A stretch of DNA of 11,696 nt from Patescibacteria group bacterium (lineage in GTDB: Bacteria > Patescibacteriota > Gracilibacteria > UBA1369 > PNNO01). The notes under the pieces were generated by a model. The model saw nothing but the letters and a program-made list of their open reading frames with translations, was not told the DNA's origin and did no database searches. The position numbers were made by a program, and so were the translations under genes. Position 1 is the first letter of the stretch; each line of letters opens with the position of its first letter. The stretch lies in assembly GCA_024275695.1 (NCBI GenBank), contig JAJRYP010000117.1:1-11696 (forward strand). The letters run 5' to 3'. This document shows, one piece after another, positions 1 through 6,300 of this stretch.

Positions 1-1
1 C

Positions 2-337
2 GGAGCAATGGTCTTCGAAGCAATTAAAGCTCTTGAAAAAATGCCGAATATTTCAGCGGAAATAATTGCCGTGAGTTCGATTAAAAAATTCGATCAAACA
101 GTTCTTGATTCAGTTAAGAAAACTAAAAAGGTTGTGACTGTTGAGGATCACAATATTTATTCCGGTCTTGGAGCAGGTTTAAGCAGGGAATTGCATACCC
201 GGGGGATTCAAACGGATGTGTTTAAAATAATCGGAGTTAAAGAGTATCAGCTTTCGGGAAAATATTCGGAGCTATATGAAGTTGCGGGCATTTCCGCAAG
301 CCATATAGCAAAAGCTTGTGTGAGTTTAACCAAATAG
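2..337 (+). CDS. Transketolase, C-terminal domain (5' end cut off by window)
   Basis: This is the last 111 residues of a transketolase, open to the left edge of the window. Transketolase moves two-carbon units between sugar phosphates using thiamine diphosphate. The C-terminal domain seen here helps hold the dimer together and does not carry the cofactor site. Visible marks are the opening GAMVFEAIKALE, the motif TVEDHNIYSGLG (residues about 46-57 counted from the Met at 8) and VGVKEY-like IGVKEYQLSG near the end. The length and ending fit either a complete transketolase or the separate C-terminal subunit common in many bacteria; the window cannot decide. The gene stops with TAG 2 nt before the ATG of gnd, so the two are surely co-transcribed, which fits a pentose-phosphate operon. 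A related deoxyxylulose-phosphate synthase C-terminus is the main alternative and is less likely in this context. Confidence 0.85.
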   Translation, partial: GAMVFEAIKALEKMPNISAEIIAVSSIKKFDQTVLDSVKKTKKVVTVEDHNIYSGLGAGLSRELHTRGIQTDVFKIIGVKEYQLSGKYSELYEVAGISASHIAKACVSLTK

Positions 338-339
338 AA

Positions 340-1749
340 ATGGAAAAATCTAACATAGGACTAATTGGTCTTGGGGTAATGGGAAGTAATCTTTCCAGGA
401 ATATCGCAAGCAAAAAATTCCATATATCGGTTTACAATCGAACAACCGAAGTAACAGACGAATTTATAAAAGAACACGGAAACGAATATATTCATCCCGC
501 AAAAACTCTTGAAGAGTTTGTTGATCAATTGGAAGTGCCACGAAAAATAATAATCCTGGTAAAGGCCGGAAAAGCCGTAGACGCGGTTATTGAAAAGCTC
601 ATGCCGCTTCTTGAAAAAGGAGACGTCGTTATTGATTGCGGAAATTCAAATTTCAACAACACTCTGAGACGTTTTGACGCGTTAAAAGAGAAAGGATTAC
701 AGTTTATCGGATGCGGGGTGTCCGGTGGAGAAGAAGGGGCTCTTCACGGCCCCAGCTTGATGCCCGGCGGCACTCTGGAAGCCTGGAACACAATTAAAAA
801 TATTTTCGAATCGATCGCGGCCCGCGATTTTTCAGGCGGACCGTGCGTAACTTACATTGGTGATAACGCGGCCGGACACTACGTTAAAATGGTACACAAC
901 GGAATCGAATATGGAGTAATGCAGATAATGGCGGAAGGTTATGACATCTTGAAAAATGTTTACAAACTCGATCCTCCAAAACTCTCGGAAATCTTTAAAA
1001 AATATAATGACGGCAAATTAAAATCCTATCTTTTTGAAATTTCAATTGAAGTATTGGCTCGCAAAGACGAATTTGAAGACGGATATTTAATCGATTACAT
1101 TCTTGATCGTGCAGCGCAAAAAGGAACCGGCAAGTGGACCGCAATTGATGCCCTCAAGCAGGGCGAAGCTATACCAACCATTACAGAAGCCGTTTTTGCC
1201 AGATTCATTTCGAGTCACAAAGATCTAAGAACAAATCTCTCAAAAAAATATCAAAAAGAAAAAATCAAAACCGATATGGATTTGGATACATTTGTATCAA
1301 CACTTGAAGACGCCCTTTATGCAGCCATGTTAAGTTCGTATGCGCAAGGATATCATCTTATTCGGGAGGCAGCCAAAGAAAACAAGTGGGATATCGATAT
1401 TGCGGAAGTTTCGCGAATTTGGGAAGGTGGATGTATTATTAGAGCCGACATTCTAAATGTCCTTCATAAGGCATTTGAAAAAGCAAATAAAGATACACAC
1501 CTTTTTGAAATTCCGGAGCTTGCTAAAGATTTACAAAGAACAATCCCGCTTTTAAGGAAAACTGTAACACTCGGAGTGCAAAACGGAATTCCCGTTTCAG
1601 GGCTTTCCACTGCGCTTTCATATTTTGACGCAATTACGTCAAAACAAGTTCCGGCAAATTTCATTCAAGGTTTACGAGACTACTTTGGCGCTCACACATA
1701 CAAGCGCACAGACAAAGAAGGAGCCTTCCACACGGATTGGAATATCTAA
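340..1749 (+). CDS. gnd: 6-phosphogluconate dehydrogenase, decarboxylating
   Basis: The 469-residue enzyme oxidises and decarboxylates 6-phosphogluconate to ribulose-5-phosphate, giving NADPH, in the cytoplasm. The Rossmann motif GLIGLGVMGSNL is at residues 7-18, followed by NRTTE (33-37), where Arg34 suits NADP. The substrate signature GVSGGEEGALHGPSLMPGG spans 126-144. KMVHNGIEY (183-191) holds the catalytic Lys183 and Glu190, at exactly the family's usual numbering. The C-terminal GCIIRADIL and FIQGLRDYFGAHTY complete the all-helical domain and the substrate-binding tail. Length is typical for the family. An in-frame TTG at 316 lies inside the transketolase gene. I chose ATG 340 because the Rossmann fold begins 6 residues later as usual. 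There is no visible Shine-Dalgarno, so translation may be coupled to the upstream stop 2 nt away. Confidence 0.98.
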   Translation: MEKSNIGLIGLGVMGSNLSRNIASKKFHISVYNRTTEVTDEFIKEHGNEYIHPAKTLEEFVDQLEVPRKIIILVKAGKAVDAVIEKLMPLLEKGDVVIDCGNSNFNNTLRRFDALKEKGLQFIGCGVSGGEEGALHGPSLMPGGTLEAWNTIKNIFESIAARDFSGGPCVTYIGDNAAGHYVKMVHNGIEYGVMQIMAEGYDILKNVYKLDPPKLSEIFKKYNDGKLKSYLFEISIEVLARKDEFEDGYLIDYILDRAAQKGTGKWTAIDALKQGEAIPTITEAVFARFISSHKDLRTNLSKKYQKEKIKTDMDLDTFVSTLEDALYAAMLSSYAQGYHLIREAAKENKWDIDIAEVSRIWEGGCIIRADILNVLHKAFEKANKDTHLFEIPELAKDLQRTIPLLRKTVTLGVQNGIPVSGLSTALSYFDAITSKQVPANFIQGLRDYFGAHTYKRTDKEGAFHTDWNI

Positions 1750-1753
1750 CGAA

Positions 1754-1822
1754 GACGAGCGCATGGCGAGTTTCTCGCTGAGCGAAGGCGAAACGTAAAC
1801 ATAAGCGAAACAAACTCCTTAA
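1754..1822 (+). repeat. Intergenic element, copy A (gnd-zwf gap)
   Basis: The 91-nt gap between gnd and zwf contains a segment (core 1773-1822) that recurs in diverged form in the next gap (3281-3336). Shared blocks include AAGGCGAA, CGTAAAC and CAAACTC followed by TTAA, in the same order and orientation. Copy A also has a perfect 5-bp hairpin, GCGAG-TTT-CTCGC (1766-1778), and the near-palindrome TCGCTGAGCGA. Each copy ends shortly before the start codon of the next gene. It could be a short interspersed repeat, an mRNA processing or stability signal, or remnants of a duplicated leader. Confidence 0.6.
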
Positions 1823-1840
1823 TCATTAATACAAACAGTT

Positions 1841-3259
1841 ATGTTGGAAAAAATAGACCAACCATTTATTCTTACAATATTCGGTGCATCAGGAAATCTG
1901 GCCGAAATAAAAATTTTTCCGACTCTCTATGAACTCAAAATGAAACGCATGTTTCCAAAGGATTTTTATGTTGTCGGTTATGCGCGATCCCCTCTTTCAC
2001 AAGAAGAATTTCGAAATTTTGTCGGGAAAAGCATAAAAGCGCATTATCGAGGAAAAGTTAATGAAAAAATTCTTTCGGCTTTCTTAAGCCATGTGCATTA
2101 TGTTTCAGGAAAATATAATAACGAAAACGACTTCAAAAGGTATCGAAAATTTCTTGCAACACTCACGCCAAACAAAAAAATGACCAATATTTGCTACTTT
2201 GCGGTACCACCGCTTGTCTTTAAAGATATTATTCGAAATCTTGGAGAAACCGGGAAATCGCCGAATGAAGATATTCGGCTTGTCCTTGAGAAACCTTTTG
2301 GTGATAACGCATCATCGGCACGCGATCTTTTCCATTTTGTATCGCGATATTTTAACGAAGACCAGGTATATCTTCTCGATCATTATCTTGGAAAAGCTGT
2401 TGTACAAAGCATTCTTGCGCTAAGACAATCGAACAGAATTTTAAATTTAATGATGAAAGGCGCGGAAGTCGCAAATATTCAAATAACCGCATTTGAAGAT
2501 GTTGGTGTTGAAGAACGTATTGGATATTTCGAACGTGTTGGAACTTTGAAAGATATGATTCAGTCTCATTTGTTGCAAGTTTTGGCTTTAATCACAATGT
2601 CGATTCCGGTAACAGGATCGGACGCAAGTTTACACCGAGAAAAATACAGCATCTTATCCGCTATTAAATTCAGCCGTTCAAAAAGAAACATTGTTCTTGG
2701 ACAATACGAAAGTTACAAAAAAATCAAAGGTGTTCCAAAAAGTTCAAAAACAGATACGTTTGCGGCCTTAAGATTATTTATTGACCGTCAAAGCTGGTAC
2801 AGGGTTCCTATCTATATTCGAAGCGGAAAAAAGCTGCACGAAAAGCATACCTACATGGTTATCGAACTTAAAAAGCATGAATTTCAACCCGCTTCACAGC
2901 CACCAAATCGTGTTATTCTTGAATTTTTTCCCGAGGAAAAACTTACTATTAAACTTGTTAACAAACATGGTCGTACAGAGCGCTATCAGGATGTAGCAAC
3001 GTCGGATACAATTGCATGCGAAGGTGATTCATGCCTTCCTGAACACGGAGTGCTTTTAATGGATGTCATTTGCGGACGCAAAAAACATTTTTTAAGCTTT
3101 CCGGAAGTTATAGCTACATGGGAGCTTACTGACGGAATTGTAAAATATTCAAAACGAAATAACGTGAAAGTCGAAATTTACAAAGATAATTCAAAAGGAC
3201 CAAAGAGCCAGGAAAATATAACAAAAACGGACGGATTTGAATGGTTTGATATTCACTAA
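1841..3259 (+). CDS. zwf: Glucose-6-phosphate 1-dehydrogenase
   Basis: The 472-residue protein should oxidise glucose-6-phosphate to 6-phosphogluconolactone with NAD(P)+, the entry step of the oxidative pentose-phosphate pathway. The family signature DHYLGK is at 180-185, with the catalytic Asp180-His181 pair and Lys185; EKPFG (150-154) supplies the substrate-binding Lys151; the second catalytic histidine is in QSHLLQ (His243). EDVGVEERIGYFERVGTLKDM (219-239) and VPIYIRSGKKL are further conserved blocks. The N-terminal dinucleotide motif is unusual: GASGNLAEIKIFP (15-27) instead of the common GASGDLAKRKLxP, so Asp becomes Asn19 and the usual Lys becomes Glu22. The residue after DHYLGK is Ala rather than the common Glu. 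YARSP (48-52) keeps an Arg where NADP-using enzymes bind the 2'-phosphate. It lies between gnd and pgl, in the same operon. No Shine-Dalgarno is visible. Confidence 0.95.
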   Translation: MLEKIDQPFILTIFGASGNLAEIKIFPTLYELKMKRMFPKDFYVVGYARSPLSQEEFRNFVGKSIKAHYRGKVNEKILSAFLSHVHYVSGKYNNENDFKRYRKFLATLTPNKKMTNICYFAVPPLVFKDIIRNLGETGKSPNEDIRLVLEKPFGDNASSARDLFHFVSRYFNEDQVYLLDHYLGKAVVQSILALRQSNRILNLMMKGAEVANIQITAFEDVGVEERIGYFERVGTLKDMIQSHLLQVLALITMSIPVTGSDASLHREKYSILSAIKFSRSKRNIVLGQYESYKKIKGVPKSSKTDTFAALRLFIDRQSWYRVPIYIRSGKKLHEKHTYMVIELKKHEFQPASQPPNRVILEFFPEEKLTIKLVNKHGRTERYQDVATSDTIACEGDSCLPEHGVLLMDVICGRKKHFLSFPEVIATWELTDGIVKYSKRNNVKVEIYKDNSKGPKSQENITKTDGFEWFDIH

Positions 3260-3279
3260 CAACTAACAAGGGACGAAGT

Positions 3280-3336
3280 CTCTCGCTTAAGCCAAGGCGA
3301 AGCGTAAACGTGAGCCCGTTAGGGCAAACTCATTAA
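3280..3336 (+). repeat. Intergenic element, copy B (zwf-pgl gap)
   Basis: This is the second copy of the element seen between gnd and zwf. TCTCGCT (3281-3287), AAGGCGAA, CGTAAAC and CAAACTC-A-TTAA align with copy A with a few substitutions and indels. Copy B has an extra short hairpin, GCCC-GTTA-GGGC (3314-3325), absent from copy A. It also sits between a stop codon and the next start in the same operon, so it is transcribed. Divergence between the copies suggests either an old duplication or a recurrent genome-wide element. Confidence 0.6.
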
Positions 3337-3338
3337 GT

Positions 3339-4007
3339 ATGAACCTGCATACATTCACGGATTCAGAGGAATTTATTAAGAAAAGCACGGATTTCATTGC
3401 TCATGTTTGCAATGAGACTTCTGAAATCGTTCGAATTTCTTTAAGTGGAGGATCTACACCCGCGCCAATTCTCAAAGCTCTTTCCAAAAGAAATAATATT
3501 GAATTTGATCAGGTGGAATTTTATCAAGTTGATGAAAGATACGTTCCGAAAGATCACGCGAATTCAAATTATCGAATGATTTATTTAAGTTTAATTCAGC
3601 ATTTGGAAAAAAAGTTAAAAGCATTTTACTATTTTGATACTTCTCTTTCGATTGAAGAATGCATCCGTGAATATGAGAAAAATCTAAATTCAAAAGTTTT
3701 TGATTTGACCGTTCTCGGGATGGGGACCGATGGACATATCGCTTCCCTTTTCCCGCATTCCGAAGCGCTTGGTGAAGAAAAAAAATTGGTTATCCATACA
3801 ACTACGCAGGAGCACGCCGTGCATGACAGATTATCTATAACAATGCCTGTAATTTTAGCGAGCAAAAAAATTTTATTGCTTTTAAAAGGTGAAAATAAGA
3901 AAAAAATTCTTGACGATTTGATTCATTCAACAAACACGATTGATGAACTACCCGCAAAAGCGCTTCTTTCACATAGAAATCTAACAATCTACTTTCTTAA
4001 CAAATAA
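3339..4007 (+). CDS. pgl: 6-phosphogluconolactonase
   Basis: The 222-residue cytoplasmic enzyme hydrolyses 6-phosphogluconolactone to 6-phosphogluconate, the step between zwf and gnd. It belongs to the glucosamine-6-phosphate isomerase/lactonase (NagB-like, DevB-type) fold. The phosphate-binding SGGSTP is at 36-41, VDERYVP at 64-70 followed by NSN (75-77), and the hallmark LGMGTDGHIASLFP at 126-139 carries the catalytic His of this family. A conserved tail, PAKALLSHRNLTIYFL, ends the protein. Length is typical (about 220-240). It follows zwf by 79 nt holding element copy B, and is 4 nt before the lipoprotein gene. The start ATG has no Shine-Dalgarno. The DGHIASLFP pattern and neighbours make the lactonase far more likely than glucosamine-6-phosphate deaminase. 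Confidence 0.95.
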   Translation: MNLHTFTDSEEFIKKSTDFIAHVCNETSEIVRISLSGGSTPAPILKALSKRNNIEFDQVEFYQVDERYVPKDHANSNYRMIYLSLIQHLEKKLKAFYYFDTSLSIEECIREYEKNLNSKVFDLTVLGMGTDGHIASLFPHSEALGEEKKLVIHTTTQEHAVHDRLSITMPVILASKKILLLLKGENKKKILDDLIHSTNTIDELPAKALLSHRNLTIYFLNK

Positions 4008-4011
4008 ATTC

Positions 4012-4569
4012 ATGAATAAACGTTTATTTGTCCCGACTTTTATTTTAATTGTTCTTGCGTTTTTTTTTAGTGGTTGCGTGAAACAAAGCATTCAAACCAC
4101 ACCTGATAGTTCACTTAACATTTCTACCATGCAAATTAAAAGTAGCGCATTTGATCATAATGCGCCAATTCCCTCGAAATACACATGTGACGGAGAGAAT
4201 ATAAGTCCCCCTTTAACTATTTCAGATATACCCGAGAATACTGTCAGTCTGGCTATAATAGCTGATGATCCGGATGCTCCGGGTGGAACATGGGTTCACT
4301 GGGTAGTGTGGAATATCGATCCGGAAACATCCGAAATAGAAGAAGGGCAGGTGCCTTTGCATGCCATCGAAGGATATACAAGCTTCGAATCAAACGGTTA
4401 TGGTGGCCCATGTCCTCCTTCCGGAACACATCGTTATTTCTTTAAAGTATATGCCTTGGATACAATGCTCAAGCTGCATCCAAATTCAAATAAAACCATT
4501 CTTGAAACAGCAATGAAAAAACATATACTTGATGAAACAAGACTTATAGGAACTTACTCACGTAGCTAA
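4012..4569 (+). CDS. YbhB/YbcL-family (PEBP-like) lipoprotein
   Basis: This 185-residue protein of the phosphatidylethanolamine-binding/Raf-kinase-inhibitor-like superfamily has a lipoprotein signal: a hydrophobic stretch (about 5-20) and the lipobox FSGC with Cys22 as the lipidated residue. The PEBP domain follows from about residue 40. It has the ligand-pocket motifs DDPDAPGGTWVHWVVWNI (85-102, with His96) and GPCPPSGTHRYFFKVYALD (132-150), both typical of the bacterial YbhB branch. The native ligand of bacterial members is not established; a small anionic or phosphorylated ligand is plausible from the fold. Here it would sit on the outer face of the membrane, unlike the cytoplasmic E. coli YbhB. 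It begins 4 nt after pgl, so it is the last gene of the pentose-phosphate operon; why it is there is unclear. Confidence 0.9.
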   Translation: MNKRLFVPTFILIVLAFFFSGCVKQSIQTTPDSSLNISTMQIKSSAFDHNAPIPSKYTCDGENISPPLTISDIPENTVSLAIIADDPDAPGGTWVHWVVWNIDPETSEIEEGQVPLHAIEGYTSFESNGYGGPCPPSGTHRYFFKVYALDTMLKLHPNSNKTILETAMKKHILDETRLIGTYSRS

Positions 4570-4574
4570 AGCAA

Positions 4575-4597
4575 ATAACAGTAATCATTCCTGTTAT
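4575..4597. promoter_or_regulatory. 7-bp inverted repeat upstream of the desulfoferrodoxin promoter
   Basis: ATAACAG (4575-4581) and CTGTTAT (4591-4597) are perfect inverted repeats separated by 9 nt. They lie between the end of the lipoprotein gene and the -35 box at 4601. This could be a protein-binding operator or a weak, AT-rich 3' hairpin of the upstream operon. No T-run follows it, which argues against a strong intrinsic terminator. Confidence 0.35.
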
Positions 4598-4600
4598 CCG

Positions 4601-4629
4601 TTGACGTCATGGAAGGAACTATATAAAAT
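4601..4629 (+). promoter_or_regulatory. Sigma-70-type promoter for the desulfoferrodoxin operon
   Basis: TTGACG (4601-4606), a 17-nt spacer and TAAAAT (4624-4629) match the housekeeping consensus at 5 of 6 positions in each box. Transcription would start near 4636, giving a leader of about 20-27 nt. The -35 box overlaps the 8-bp palindrome TGACGTCA (4602-4609), a possible operator. Confidence 0.7.
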
Positions 4630-4656
4630 AGAATTAAATTTATCCGTTAACAAACT

Positions 4657-5040
4657 ATGATTATGGTCGAACGAAACCAAATATACAGATGCAATATTTG
4701 TGGAAATATTGTCGGGATACTTCACGCGGGCGGCGGAGAGCTTGTTTGTTGCGGGCAGCCTATGGAGTTTCTTGATCCAAAAACTCAGGATGAGGGTCTT
4801 GAAAAACATGTCCCAATTATTGAAAAAACCGAAAATGGAATAAAAGTGAAAGTTGGAGAGATTCCACATCCGATGGAGGAAAATCATTATATTGAATTGA
4901 TCGAAATCATTATAGACGGGAATATATATAGAAAATTTTTAAATCCGGGAGATGCTCCCGAAGCTGAATTCGAAGTCCGCGCGAAAAATGTGATTGCACG
5001 CGAATATTGCAATCTTCATGGATTATGGAAATCTAACTAA
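4657..5040 (+). CDS. dfx: Desulfoferrodoxin (two-iron superoxide reductase)
   Basis: The protein is 127 residues as listed. A second ATG at 4663 gives MVERNQIYRC, which matches the usual family N-terminus better and may be the true start. It reduces superoxide to hydrogen peroxide without making oxygen, a defence typical of anaerobes and microaerophiles. The N-terminal desulforedoxin-like domain binds a rubredoxin-type iron (centre I) through CNIC (Cys12, Cys15) and the adjacent pair Cys31-Cys32 in VCCGQPM. The catalytic centre II has the expected ligands His51 (EKHVP, with Glu49 and Lys50), His71 (IPHPM), His77 (NHYIE), Cys118 and His121 (YCNLHGLW). All key residues are present. It is the first gene after a strong promoter and lies 6 nt before the dCTP deaminase gene. 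Its electron donor (rubredoxin or similar) is not in this window. Confidence 0.97.
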   Translation: MIMVERNQIYRCNICGNIVGILHAGGGELVCCGQPMEFLDPKTQDEGLEKHVPIIEKTENGIKVKVGEIPHPMEENHYIELIEIIIDGNIYRKFLNPGDAPEAEFEVRAKNVIAREYCNLHGLWKSN

Positions 5041-5046
5041 ACAATC

Positions 5047-5586
5047 ATGATACTTTCGGACAGGACCCTCAAAAAGATGCTGGCTGACGGATCGCTCGTT
5101 GTCGATCCAATTGATGAAGAGTCCATTCAGCCCGCCTCAATTGATTGTCGGCTTGGCGATCATTATCTTCTTATTGAAGATACCCATATGGATATTTTAA
5201 CACTTGATAGCGAGATTCAATATCGTGAGATTGAAAGTGATTCAATCACTATTCCTCCTCATACTTTTTTGCTCGCCACAATTTCCGAGTACGTAAAATT
5301 ACCTGACGATCTAACCGCATTTGTTGAAGGACGCAGCTCTATTGGACGAATCGGATTATTTATTCAAAACGCGGGATGGGTAGATCCCGGCTTTGAAGGC
5401 AGAATCACACTCGAATTATATAACGCAAACTCGTTGCCGATTAAATTGCAAAAAGGACGCAGAATTTGTCAGTTAGTATTTGCGAAGATGGATCGGAAGG
5501 CGGACACGCCTTATAGAGGGAAGTATCAGGGCCAAAAAAAATCGGTTGGCAGCCGCGTCTTTCTTGATAAAGAAGTTAACCAATAA
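5047..5586 (+). CDS. dcd: dCTP deaminase
   Basis: The 179-residue protein belongs to the dCTP deaminase/dUTPase superfamily and converts dCTP to dUTP (or dUMP, in bifunctional members), feeding dTMP synthesis. The trimeric-fold motifs are visible: the N-terminal MILSDRTLKKML, then IQPASIDCRLG (27-37), EGRSSIGRIGLFIQ (94-107) with the phosphate-binding Arg-Ser-Ser, and NAGWVDPGFEGRITLELYN (108-126) with the expected catalytic Glu123. A C-terminal YRGKYQGQKKSVGSR (156-170) closes over the nucleotide. The AGWVDPGFEG and KYQGQ pattern resembles the Gram-positive/archaeal branch that includes bifunctional deaminase-dUTPases, rather than E. coli Dcd, so dUMP may be the product. This is an inference. 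It is 6 nt after dfx and 3 nt before the ccdA-like gene, with no Shine-Dalgarno. Confidence 0.95.
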   Translation: MILSDRTLKKMLADGSLVVDPIDEESIQPASIDCRLGDHYLLIEDTHMDILTLDSEIQYREIESDSITIPPHTFLLATISEYVKLPDDLTAFVEGRSSIGRIGLFIQNAGWVDPGFEGRITLELYNANSLPIKLQKGRRICQLVFAKMDRKADTPYRGKYQGQKKSVGSRVFLDKEVNQ

Positions 5587-5589
5587 TTT

Positions 5590-6300
5590 ATGGAAGGAGA
5601 TATCACAATCTGGATTGCGTTTATCGCCGGGATTATTTCGTTCTTGTCCCCTTGCGTATTCCCCATTATTCCCGGATTCCTCGCATACCTTGCCGGAAGC
5701 ACAATCAAAGATTCCAAATCGATGCGATCGGAGATCTTTATAAACAGTTTGTTTTTTGTACTCGGTTTTTCAGTAGTATTTGCGGCACTTGGAGTCGTTT
5801 TAAACACAATTTTGAAAACAGTCGCATATGACGCGCAACTCTGGCTGGCACGAACAGGCGGTGTGATTATCATTTTCTTTGGACTTTATTTAACCGGCTT
5901 AATCAAAATCGGCTTTCTGGAAAAAGAGCATAAATTTGAAGTTAAAAGAAAGTTTAAATCAAAGTATCTAACCTCCTTCTTGTTTGGTTTTGCATTCGCG
6001 GTTGGATGGTCGCCATGTGTCGGCGTAATACTCGGTTCTATTTTGGGACTTGCGGCTTCAAGCCCTGGAAGCGCATTCTTTTTGCTATTATTTTTTGCAT
6101 TCGGACTCGGCGTTCCTTTTTTAATAGTCGGACTATTTACCGCACAAGCTTCAAAATTTTTACGCAGATTTGCAAAAACGTTCCTTGTCCTGCGAATCAT
6201 TTTTGGTATTATTTTAATAATACTTGGAGTACTGGCCTTTACTCAAAGGCTCACGGCTATCGCCAATCTGGAATTTCTTATTAATTTCTTCATGTCATGA
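5590..6300 (+). CDS. ccdA: CcdA-family transmembrane thiol-disulfide transporter
   Basis: The 236-residue protein is a CcdA/DsbD-transmembrane-domain family member. It passes reducing equivalents from cytoplasmic thioredoxin across the membrane to extracytoplasmic thiol proteins. About six hydrophobic segments are visible (near 6-36, 47-75, 84-106, 126-153, 160-184 and 196-218). The redox cysteines are Cys22 in SPCVFPIIPGFLAYLAG (20-36) and Cys143 in GWSPCVGVILGSIL (139-152), the two positions conserved in the family. A lysine-rich loop lies around 111-125. It starts 3 nt after dcd, and its TGA stop overlaps the ATG of the next gene in ATGA, a sign of translational coupling. Its partner is therefore very likely the membrane-anchored thioredoxin-like protein downstream rather than a cytochrome c assembly system, of which nothing is seen here. 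Confidence 0.93.
   Translation: MEGDITIWIAFIAGIISFLSPCVFPIIPGFLAYLAGSTIKDSKSMRSEIFINSLFFVLGFSVVFAALGVVLNTILKTVAYDAQLWLARTGGVIIIFFGLYLTGLIKIGFLEKEHKFEVKRKFKSKYLTSFLFGFAFAVGWSPCVGVILGSILGLAASSPGSAFFLLLFFAFGLGVPFLIVGLFTAQASKFLRRFAKTFLVLRIIFGIILIILGVLAFTQRLTAIANLEFLINFFMS

Noticed and set aside
316..339. Upstream TTG start for gnd
   Set aside because: It lies inside the transketolase gene. ATG 340 places the Rossmann motif at the normal distance from the N-terminus.
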